From Mnemiopsis leidyi (taxonomy: Eukaryota; Ctenophora; Tentaculata; Lobata; Bolinopsidae), in contig JH153282.1 in the NCBI GenBank assembly GCA_000226015.1, positions 4,148 to 37,298 on the forward strand: DNA of 33,151 nt. The letters run 5' to 3'. The position numbers and the translations under genes were made by a program. This document shows positions 18,400-30,300 of the stretch, piece by piece (the first letter of the stretch is position 1; the number at the start of each line of letters is the position of its first letter). The notes under the pieces are model-generated. The model had not been told where the DNA came from. It made no database searches and saw only the letters and a program-made list of their open reading frames with translations.

Positions 18400-21300
18400 C
18401 TGAACCAACATGAACAAGATGTGATGATTCGGTTCTTTCTAAATGTTGGAGGATGAATAATGATCTTACACACTTTCTCTGATGTTTCGTGCTAAATTTC
18501 TCTTTTGAATTTTGAGCAAGAATTACAAATTAGATAAACATTTTTTTGTTTTGGTCGATAACCCAGACCGTAATCAATAGAGAACGGTATTCGTGGGGAA
18601 GAGTCTTAAATTTTCGATTATAAAACACCTCATTTCTCAAAATTTATTGGCACTGCCTCTCAAATGGTCCAATGGATACAGATTGACCTCCAAAAACAAA
18701 AGTAGGAGCATTACATTAAGAGAAACAGGGTTTGAAATTTGAGACACCTCCCCACGAATACCGTTCTCTATAATCCCACGATTTATTTAACGACTTATTC
18801 AATAATATCAATTTCGTCACACACCTCATAATTATCGTCGTCGTCAGCGTAGTTCATGCGGCTGTAACCATCCAACTTGTGTTTGAGACTAGAACTATAC
18901 CAAGCCAGGAAACAGAGGCTGGCAATGAGTAACACCAACATCAACACTCCGAGTCCAACGTAGACCTGGTGACCGTGAAAGGGAGATTATTAGAAATTTT
19001 CCAGGAGGATAGTCTTCATACGGATAAAATGGGGAGTAACGGGTGAAATTGGAAATATAGTCGCTTTTCATTCTAATCCCTTCTACATCTGAAAGCTATT
19101 GTTAGCTCTTGATTGATTGAGAAGTCAAAATATCTAGAGGAATTGGTAACTAGGTCTATAACATCAGTTTGTGTTTGAGAATCAATAAACCTTGTATCTT
19201 TTGATAGAGTTGACAAGAGAGTCCTGATACGGTGTACATTCCTCAGTGGTGACGGGGGGAAGACTTGCTCCTCCACTGCACATCACTCCTTCCTCTTTCA
19301 CATACCTGGGGTGATGACGTCATTTCTTAAGGTTATCGTCACGTCATTGTGATGTCAGATATCCAATAAGTTTACCAGATACCGTTGTTTACACGTTGGC
19401 TGTCTTAAAATTCAACTTGCATGTTGAAAAGTCACTCACGTGATGTTCCTTATGTTATCTTCACAGGAAGAAGTTATCGATTTGTAATCTTCTTCTTTGC
19501 AGAGTCGGCAGCCAAAAGGTCCAGAGTACTCAAAAGCTAATCTGTGGACAAATTGTGCCGTTTAGGAGACAAGATTTAAAAATTACACACATCTTTCTAG
19601 AACTTTAACTTCTGAATTAAAATTGATTAATCTCGGAGTATCAAGGAAAACGACAGTTGGCAAAACGGAAAAAGACATAGAAGTTTTGCTGTATTTTAGT
19701 TATTGTATTGATGGCTACTTTCTTACAACCTGCAATTATCGCTACTGCCAACGAGAGAAATTTCACTAGTCTGATCCCTGTTACAGAGAAGTGTAACATT
19801 GGTTGTAACACTGTCGCACCCTGAAGCTGGATGTAACGTTGTGAAGTGTAGCGTTACCCCGTTCCTCCTCTCAGATATCTCTGAGAGCATCTCGCCTTCC
19901 CTGAAAGACGGGGCTTTTAATATATAACTTAAATCTAGCTCTGGATGTCAATCTTCTTCGTTCAGTTCGCTCATTTCTAATTCTTGTCTAATCATGAGTA
20001 GTTAAACGATGAGAAAAACAAAAACGTTCCTTTTGGCCGCAGTTAAAAATTTTTATTATTCATTCGATGAAAATCACATAATAAATCCTCTTGAAGACTA
20101 ACTGAAACGTTGAGTGAATGTTATATCAATATATCTAACTAACGTGACAGGGTTGGAGATGACTTCCCGACCATCGTTAGATCTCATCACACTTTCTCGA
20201 CAGATCACTCCACTCACTTTGTCCGCATTGTCCTCCGAGCACTAAAAAATTCGAATTTGAAAATTGAGCTTGTTTCGAAACCTTAGTATTTCTACTGCAT
20301 GGCACTTTGCCTAAAATGACCAATATGTTTTACATTAAACTTATTTCAAACCCCTGCTTCCACCTAATTCCGTCCGAAATTGACTAGGTAATTGTATAAA
20401 TGCAAGAATAAGCGAGAAAGTAAGAATAAGAAGAGTAAAAAATTGATCAGAAAATCTAACGAACCGTCACAAGAGGAATTTCCCCTTCCAGACTACACAA
20501 CTTCAGTAGATACCGATAATGGTACGTGTTCCCATACTGGTCCGGATAAGAAACTCTATCATTGTGTATCAGGGTGTCCCCAGCCGGGGAAATGTCGTAT
20601 TGGTTACCCTGGGTCGTTGTGAAGGAGCAGGGTGTGTAACAATTCGTACTTCCTGAAAAAACACATTTAGGGCAGGGCTGCGGGAACGAAGCTTTGCTTG
20701 AGGCAGTTCAGATTCTGGGCAAGCGCCAACTGACTTTTATAGGTGAATAGAAGGAGTTTCAAAGTTGATGCCAAGCAACATCTTCTACTTTATCAAGAAT
20801 ATTAACTAAGCGACTAACTAATTTCAACCGACTAATCTCAACAAGAGACTTGAGGATGTAAACAAGTCGACAAGGCAGACGAACCGGGTTTAGACACGGT
20901 TCCAGGAGGACACTCCACACACTGGGACGTGTAGCTGGAGTCGAGAATACTTCCAGAGGTCACGTGATACCAGCCAGCAGGACATTCCACACACTTCCCG
21001 TCTTTGTATACCATCCCTGGGAGAATTTAGTGGAATTGTAATTGGATTGCATATTTCAAAATCTATATTTCTAGAAAAAACTATATTCTTAAATTGCTTT
21101 CGAGTAAAATATATTTACCGCCAACCACTCTGAGATAAATATCACGATGAAGCAGAATTATAAGCAGAATTTTAAATATTCAAGCAAATATTGGTAAGAG
21201 AATCTTGATAACGCTACCTTGTGCACATTCCATACAACTAGAGCCAGAACACGGGAAACAGAAACTGCTACCTCCGTCCAAAGTGTTAGTAAAATTAACA

Positions 21301-24300
21301 CTGTACAGTTGTAAGTATGATCCACTACCAGTCAGTTTTATTGAGAAATGCCTGAAAAATGTTGGGTTTAAAAACTGTTAAAATTCGACCGAGATTTAGT
21401 CATTTTCTAAACTAAAGTTGAACAAGAAAAGTTAATTTCAACATTTCCTTGTAAAACTTTAAAAAGTTCGTAGATCCGGTATCTAAACACAAAGAAATTC
21501 ATACAAGAAAAGTAACCACCAAACAACTGTAACTGCAGTATTGTCCACTTGTCCATACACTTGAAGCACTCGAATGTAGGTTTCCTCACATCTTAATATC
21601 GCCATCTTGTCCATCACTCTTGTGGACGTAAGCTCGAGAAATTTGCGGATCCCCTTCTCCAGTGGAACTGTCAAACTTTTCAGCAACTTCTTGTCTCTCC
21701 ACGTCACCGCTTGTTAGCGTCACTTTCTGAGGAATTTACAACTTGGTAGACCTACGTCAAAACGTTTGGAACTTTGGTAGGCACGTTAAAAGATTCCTAT
21801 AGCTAGACAAATACTATTTTGCAATGTTATTTTATGAATCGTCAGATCTATATTTTGAAGGAAAACAACAGCAGAATTAAGGAAACTAACCTTTATGATG
21901 AGGAAGGCGCAGGATTGAGGGCAGAACAGTTTGAACATCACACTGAACATTCCGACTACGTTGTTCTTGATCACTTTCGAGCTGAATTGAATCTCTGAAA
22001 ATTAAGTTTGCCGTGAGAACTCTACTGATAGTTTGCCCTTGGTTTAACCAACGCAGGACATATAAGAACGGTCTATACACTCTCCAGACTAGATAGTTGT
22101 AATTATCGGTACCTCCAAAGTTGATAGCAATGACAGGTTCGTGTTGTGTAGGTCTCCCTAAGAGGAATGGTCCTGCAGGAACCCAACATTCCGGACATCT
22201 TAAATTCCAGGATGTAGGAATATTCTCCCACCAAACTTGGTATAGACCTGGAAGTCATGGTTTTAATTGTCAGGATAACGAAACTTTGTTGAAACAATTC
22301 TGATTTCGGTCATATAACTGTTTTCTTTTAAAATAATTCTTTCAAACCAATAACCCTGATAAAATAAACATTAAACCTTTAAGAGAGATGGTGTTAGGTT
22401 CACATGGTGTGCAAGTATCACTACCAGATGGGTTGTGTGTGCCGTCCAAACAAAACACACATTTTCCTCCTTTCTTTTCTCTTCCCGGCTGACATGCCTG
22501 GTGGGCCATTTGAAGAGTTGACAAATCCGCGAAAAATATTTAGAGAGTCGAAAAATTCCTTCAAAAAGCATTGTCTGGTACACAACCTTACGATCTTGGA
22601 ACGGAAATTCCGTAAAAAGTCTTGACAAACTTACCGGACAGTCGTACGTCTCGGAGGGAGGTGAGTTCCGACATTTGTTCATATAAATCTCCCTTGATGT
22701 GACAATACTTTTTCCTAGAAAGATGATCAAAGGTATCTGTCTTGGACAATTTTTCTAAAGCTGATTTATTGACATTGACATCCAATTTCAAAAGAATCTT
22801 AAAAGGTATTAAAACAAATACTATTATAAATTGCGCTCGGATTGAACAGCACCTTTATTCGAATGTTCTGTCTATATAAGCGCAAACTCACCATCGATAC
22901 ATTCCCCGACTACAGGTAGAAAGTCCCCAACACCGCACTCCACCTTCTCTAAACACTCCTCTGCACCAACTAGAGAGTACGTCTCTTCATCACACGCTTC
23001 ACAACCTGAGGACCCGGACAGACTCGCGTACTGGTTAGGAGAACACGGAGTACACTCTCTAGACCCAGTAGTATTTGTCACGTGACCAGGGGAACACTCC
23101 TGGCATGCTGTGTAGGGTTCTACTCCGGTGATTGTGAAGTTTCCCAGTCGGGGAGGTTCTAGTGGCACGGTTGTGGAGGTCGGGGTTTCGGTGTTGAAGA
23201 AGGCGGTAGATTTTATTTGGAAAATGTACTTTCCTTTAGCGGCAACTTGAACCTGAGGTAGGAGTTGTTCTTAGGCTATTAGTGTACATGTTAGTGTTCA
23301 TGTTAGTGTACATCAGTAAATGTTAGTGTACATGTTAGTGGGTAGTGACCATATAACATATTGTTCATTCTGTAAGTGCTTAAGTGATTATAGTTGTGTA
23401 TTTCGCACGCTTATTCAGGACAAGGCATCTTTAGATCGAAAAGAAATTGAAGATTCGTGGCATTTAGGCGGGTAATACCAGCTGACATTTTTAAGATTTC
23501 AAACCTCAACGTTTTGCCACGTGACCGCTGCGTCTCCAGATATCGTCACTTTAGCCTCGCCTCCATCACAACTTTGGAAGTCTTTGAGCTGCGATCAGAG
23601 TCTCATGGAATAACAATTTTAAATTAGAATATTCTAGAATTGCTATTTGACAAGGGTCGTTTAAAAAGCGTTGGGTCTTGGCAGCTTAACAGCTTTGGGT
23701 TTGGACATTGCACCTTCCCAATAAAACTCAACTCAAAGTTTACTCACATAAAAGTCCACACTGATTCTCTCATCTGAATGCAAGTAATGCAGAGTGACAG
23801 ATCCAGGTGATACAACCTCGAAAGGAATGTTGACAACATTCCAGCAATAGCTAGCCGGCAACTCAACGATATCATCTACCGTTCTGATAAGATCGGGGGC
23901 TTAGCTGTGCGTCAAAACTTTGAATAAATAAAATGACGAGCTGACAAGAAAATGGTGTAAAGAAGAGGGATTTTTTGTAATTATGATGAGAAAAAGGACT
24001 GCTAGCGTAGTAACGTACATCTTTTAACAACAAAAAATATAAAGAACTTGATGTGGATAGACCAAGAGAAGGGAACAGCTAAAGTCGTATAGGAGGAGGA
24101 GGGTTGAGCAAGATTTATAGAAGATCAGAGAGAAAATCACTTGATCGTTATTACTCATAACCACCCGTTTAGATACCGGTAAAACATGGCAGAAAATATT
24201 ACTATTTTGCAGCTAATGTTACACTCTTGACTTAGTCAGTCAGAAAAGTGCAGTCGCCAGACGATTATCATGTTCGTGAACAGAATTGCCACGAATGAGG

Positions 24301-27300
24301 CGGGTCTCAACACATGCCATGGGAGAGGTATGACCGTTTTACCGTGACGCAAATAGCTTAATGCATGTTTTTGAATGAAAAAGCATTGAAACCATTGTGG
24401 CTTTAAGATTAACATTTTTCTTTCGAGGACATTAGCTTTGTTGCAACTCAGAACTTCTTTTATTCAAAAAAAAGATTCTTATGTATGTAATTACACGTTA
24501 CCTTCTCCATTTAATTCGTATAATCTCGACCACAAAACGAAACTTTACGAGAGTTGATAAACGCTAATTTTCCTGGTGATAAGTCGAAAATTTTGGATTA
24601 AAGCTGGCTTAGTGTCTTACTTTGTAAAAGACTTACCTGAATATACCGAATACTACACTGGAGCTGTTGTAACGTGAAGTTGTTGTCACATGGACCACTT
24701 AAACGGAGCGGCTAACGTTGCTTCTATAGCATTATGAGAGATAGCTAACTGCTATTTCCATACAGTTCCTCATGGATCAGGGTGATTATATCTATGAGTA
24801 GGTTGTTGTAAGTTAATGATACGTTGTAGTTGGAATAAACCAACTCATCTAAAGGAGTCGATCTAGTAGGTTGCAAAGGAGATCAGGAGCTTGATAATGT
24901 CTACTTTTCCTAACGAACAACGATATTGTCTACTTATCCTTAAGATCATTCTCTACGTGATTTCTTTAGCTGCTGTTACTTATCACTCTTCATCGACTAT
25001 TTTATCAACTTATTTATCGATAAGAACTTTGTCATCGTCATTCTATCATATGGGTAATGGGATAGCTGTTAATTGCAATTCTATACTACAGTTGATTAGT
25101 TGCAATAAAATGATATCGATTGAATAAAGACGGCCCAACGGTTGGTCATTAATCATGCAGCACCCCTGTAATCATGGTAATATACGTAGCATACTTATCA
25201 CCATGCTTACCGAATAGAAGTATCAGAACTATGGCCAGGATTTGACTACTCAGTTCTCACCTGAGTCGTCATGATGTCGATAATCGATAAAATTTGATTT
25301 ATCAGTGCGGCCGGACGACCAGTGTTATTTAAGAAAGTCGCCACCCAACTCTCACAAATCCAAGTTTTATCACTAACAAGCACAATACAATTACTATTGC
25401 AAACTGCGATACTGCAATCGCCGCACGACTAAAGCTTAGCCTTCCCCGTCGCGTTGCGACGAAAATTTAAGGATGATGCTAAATTCAGATAGGTTTAAGC
25501 ACTGATCTGTCATAGTGCTTCTCCAAAAATTATATTTTGTCATTCAGTCATTGTTTTGATTTAAGATTTTTTTATTGGAGTTCTATCTTATTATTACTGA
25601 CTCTAGTCTAGAGACTTGATTAGTGGAGATCTTCGTTAAGCAGCTTGAAATGAGCATCAACGATCGTACTAGTACAACAGCCGAGTACAACGCGATGACT
25701 CAAGCTCGTAATTTGCATATGGCTCACAGCAAAGTTAAATCAGGTAACTACATATGGCATATCAGACGACTGAATCTAATGAAGTTAATATAATAACTGA
25801 AATTTATCAAGTACATGCTACTATGCTAGCATCTGGATCAGACATTCAGAGGATCTTATGACAACAATTCTTAACAGAGCAAAATTAATTCTGTGTTGGT
25901 TTTGTACTTTTGTACGAGTGTATCTTATATTTCAGTCACGTTGGCTTTCAATTCTTCACCAGGGCCTGAGTTACAGTTATCTCGAGACTATGACAAAGGA
26001 AACCCCGAACTTGCTCCATCAGATGAAACTCATTACAACTTACAATTTGCAGGTGCGCTGAGGTTCATCTAACCATGTTAGCTATTTACCTTTATATACA
26101 GTTGGTGGGCCGCAAATCTAGTACTTAACGAAGTATGGTCGCAGACGATCTTGTGGTGAAATTTGTTTCACTGCTATCCACCTGTGCGGGATCATGTTGT
26201 AGTTGTAATAGAGAGTAGGGAGTCTTCCGTTTGTACTAGGGAGTCAACCGTTTGTACTAGGGAGTCTACCGTTTGTACTAGGGAGTCTACCGTTTGTACT
26301 AGGGAGTCTACCGTTTGTACTAGGGAGTCGCAGTTATTTACTGTTTACCTTTACACTACACTAGCACAATTCGATAAATTTAATTGCGTTACTGGACGGC
26401 GCGGCTATCAGACAATATTAATTATAACGTCTGTGTTGGGAGACTTTTTGTTCGACTTAATTCTGGAAACAAGGAATTCAGCAATTGTACGTGTTTCTAA
26501 ACCATCGTTAAGTTTTACAAACCTTTTTTCTGACTTACAAAACATAGCTATACCTATTTGAAATGAGTTATCTCTAAATCCCTTGAAAAGACCATGAGAA
26601 GCTTAGTGGATGACATAGATAATGCTCCGAGTTATATTCATCGATGTGCATTTGGACGCTCATGAATTATTAACACTGTCCTTTAAAATAATAATCGACT
26701 TAATTCATGGCCTTTGCTTTAAATTAACTCAGCATTAATGTAAAATATTTAACGAGACCCATTAACCTGAAACGCCAAGTGTCAAATTTGCCAAGTTTTC
26801 AGTTTGCCAGACAGAGCAATATGGTAGACAATAGTCTGCATCAATTGACATTAATTAATTTATTTGTCTTATGAACTGCACTTTGGGTCTATACTACTTC
26901 AATCCAACGTTGTAACTGGACTATAATGAGTTGTAACTGTACAGTGCAGATTGTTGTCTTAAGAGCTTGACGCGTTTCAGTGAAGGACTACAATGAAATA
27001 GTGAAATTTTCACTATTTCATTGTAGTTCTTCAGAGGCTTTGATAATCTACAGGTTTCACCGAGTAAAATAAACTATTTAATTATTTATATTTACATTGG
27101 GATGACGCTATAGCGTTTGGTAAGTCATATATCAGCCCCAACAATATCAGCACTTACTAATGCTAATGCTATAAAGCCAAAGAGGAAAAGGAGATTCTAA
27201 ATCTGTAACCAGTGCATTTTCGGTTCCCATTTGCGTTTCTGGATAAAACTGAACAGGAAGCAGACCAATTACAAAGAAAAATGAAGCTGTACATTCAAAA

Positions 27301-30300
27301 GCTGATTATGAAATGAAACATTACACAGCTGACGGCACAGTGTACGGGAATTACTCAATGTCTCATATCATGGATAATATGTCATCTAGTGTGTATACAG
27401 TATAGTATTAAACACATACACATAACATACCTATTACCTATTACCTATAAGCAGTAAGCAGCATCGAAAAAAGTCAATTTATTGTCTCACTTCAAATGAT
27501 CATGTGATAATATGTGCTATCATGTATGATATCAAGTGCAGTCTATTTCTACTACCAGGACTCTTTTTCAGCGCCAGATACACATTTCGCCGACATTCAA
27601 TTTGTTCCACTCGCACAATGCAGTCTTGTTTGATTACTAGCTAAAGTTGAATCCTTTAACCTACAAGAGTTGTTACTAGACTGTTAGTCCTTCCTCGAGT
27701 TAGACCCTCGCTAGATTTAGTAAATATAAGCTAAGGATTGAAAATTAGATCGTCTTATTTTCTTATTTGCGGAGATGTGCGATATAAACGACCAGGTGCT
27801 TTCCTCCTAGATTGCAATAGTAGAATAGTGGACCACTAAGATAGGTACAGAAACCTAAATGGAAGTTGTAAACAATGAAACGTTTTTGTGATAGTTTTTC
27901 TAGCCAGCGGCTGCACGAGAAAAATGAAATGATTTCGTGAATTACAGGGCATTTTTAGATCCTGTTTTCTTATATGCTGTGCAGATCTACCTTTTAGTGT
28001 TTTTATTGCACTTATTTCAAGAATCTTGATAAGCTGTTTTCTTGTAACAGCAAGATAGGAAAATTGAGCTAACATGACCTTTATTTCTAGACATGGACAT
28101 GACCACGCCAGCTAGATCACCAAACATCTCCCTCCACTACTTCCACTACTCCCTCCCTCCTCTCAGCACTGTTATTCTAATTCTCTGGTCCATACTTACT
28201 GCAGTAGTCTCGATAGCAGGAAACACTGTAATTCTTGTTGGAACTATCAGACACAACGCCATCAAACTCGACAAGATTTCTTTGATTTTGATCAAGAATT
28301 TAGCCGTGGCGGACTTGGGTAGTGCGGTACTTGTTGTTCTACCCTCGACTTGGAGTTTGGCTAAGAGAAGAGTCGTTGTTTGACGACAACTTGATCGTCT
28401 GTTCCGTTTCGAGCTACATTCAGCTGTTGTTCCCGATCATAAGCTCTATAATCGTGTCATCTTTAGCAGTCAACAAGCTGATAGTGCTGTTGAAACCCCT
28501 CAAGACGCTAGAAAGATCTGGAGTGAACGCTCACGTGATTTGTTTGATAGCGTTGGTCTGTGGACTAGTTCCGGCTGTGGAGTTCCTGATTGTGGGAGGT
28601 AAAACACCCGTCTTTGACACCCGGTCTTGCAGGTGAACTGGAAATATCTTTTTCTATAAGTCAAATGAATTTTATCTCAAACTGCTGGCTGGTAGTCGTA
28701 GTAGAGGTCAGAAAATGAATATTCAAGCGTTATCTTATTCTCTTAATAACTCTTCAAAAGCATGCATACTATTTGAATGATGTTCTCTTTAACTGTCACT
28801 ACAATCAGGTGCATTATGACCTGGCAGGGATCGCCGCTGAAGAACACCTGGATAATGTTGGACAACCTGACAACCGTCCTCTTCGTGCTGCTTCCCTTCT
28901 TCGTCATCATTATCAGTACGGTCTGGCTGTACTTCTTCTTGCGGAAGGTCCGGGTGATACAGAGACAGAGTATCATGTTGATACTGAGTGTGGGTATCAC
29001 ATATCTCGTCTCCTTCATCCCGTACCTGCTCTACGTTACCCTAGCTAACGCACTGAAACTCACTTCCGCTCAGAAGTACCGTGACAATGTGGTGGGCCAG
29101 CTTTACGCTGGAGCTCTCTACGTCAACTATCTCAACATCATGTGTAATCCTATCTTGTACTATTTCACTAGCGCTAGTTTCAACAGATACGTCAGGAGAT
29201 ACTGGAGGTATTGGTGGGGTAGGGTGAACGGGAGTCAGACTGGACCAATCAGAAACTTGGATCTGAGTTATACCCGAGAGAATGCTGGGAGGAAGACTAG
29301 AGAGAGTTCTCGAGGGGATAACTAGCTCCTTTTTTGTTGAATCGTCCTCAGATCAAAGAGCTGTTAGTTTGCAGTGCTATGCTCTCTTGCTCTGTGAGCC
29401 ATGATTGGATGAAATTCACTAATTATTCTAAAATGAAAATTTAAACAGTTTTTAAATGCAAGTGGGGGAAAGAATTGAGATGATAAGGTATCAAAAATCG
29501 AATCTCTTAACCTTAATCAATCAGATCAACTTACTGGAGGCAGGACTTTCAACAACAAACTGTTCTAATAATGAAAACGCGTAATTTTCTAACTAATTGT
29601 GTTTGAATTTAGCATGAAAACAATGGTTATGATAATATCTTTTCCACATGATTACTGTTGTCATTTTGAAAGAGATCCAAAATCGGAAGGATCTAATAAA
29701 TCTATAAGCACATCTCAGGTACTCAACGGTCTAATGAGTGTTAATAAGCGGGAAATGAGAATATTCGGTTTACTGTTAGAATGAAAAACCGTGTCTTGAG
29801 AACATAAATAAGATGATCAAGGATACGTGTCTGGTATGGTGACTAATCTGTAACTTGAGATGAAGGAATCAGGTGAAAAGAATCATCTCACAGAGCGTCA
29901 TTAGGTAGGGTTGCGAGTAAAATAGACGCTCTTTGGTTTAAAATACTTTAACTTTTCAGGTTACAGAATTTGATATACTCCCACAGAATATCTAAATCAA
30001 GTTGAAGAAGTACCTGATATCGGGGCAAGTCTTATCATTCCGATTGATTTTGCTGGTCACAAAACTTATCTCTGGATAAATGTTGGGATCCAACACGTTT
30101 AGAATTTTTAGATCTCCTGAAATGACTAATGCTAACAAATTGAATTTATAGAATGTTTAAAGCATTTAAGTAAGGCAATGGCGAACATCTGTGAAATGAC
30201 CGATTAAGTTAGATCAAATGCTACAAAAAAATTATTGTTACCAGGGCTAAAGCTTCCAGCTCCACATTCTTGGCATGTTTCAAAATTGGAAAGGACTTGG

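Larger units (their letters stand above)
24664..30013. other. ELAPOR-like intron 4 (5.35 kb), host of a nested GPCR gene
   Basis: This is by far the longest intron of the gene. It contains plus-strand GPCR exons, a 21-bp minisatellite (26217-26329), a 26-bp-arm palindrome (26981-27033) and otherwise AT-rich sequence. No further ELAPOR exon is required by the phases. Confidence 0.75.

Noticed and set aside
19073-19276. 67-codon minus-strand frame with a motif resembling the ELAPOR MRH region
   Set aside because: I first took it for an ELAPOR exon, but the correct exons are 19730-19900 and 19191-19305 in another frame, with consistent phases.
22371-22730. 119-codon minus-strand open frame crossing an ELAPOR intron
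   Set aside because: Part of it matches exon 9 in frame, but it then reads through the intron; the true reading leaves at the gtaagt donor near 22634.
26163-26561. 132-codon plus-strand open frame with a 7-residue repeat
   Set aside because: The frame stays open only because of the 21-bp minisatellite. No splice sites or domain support it.
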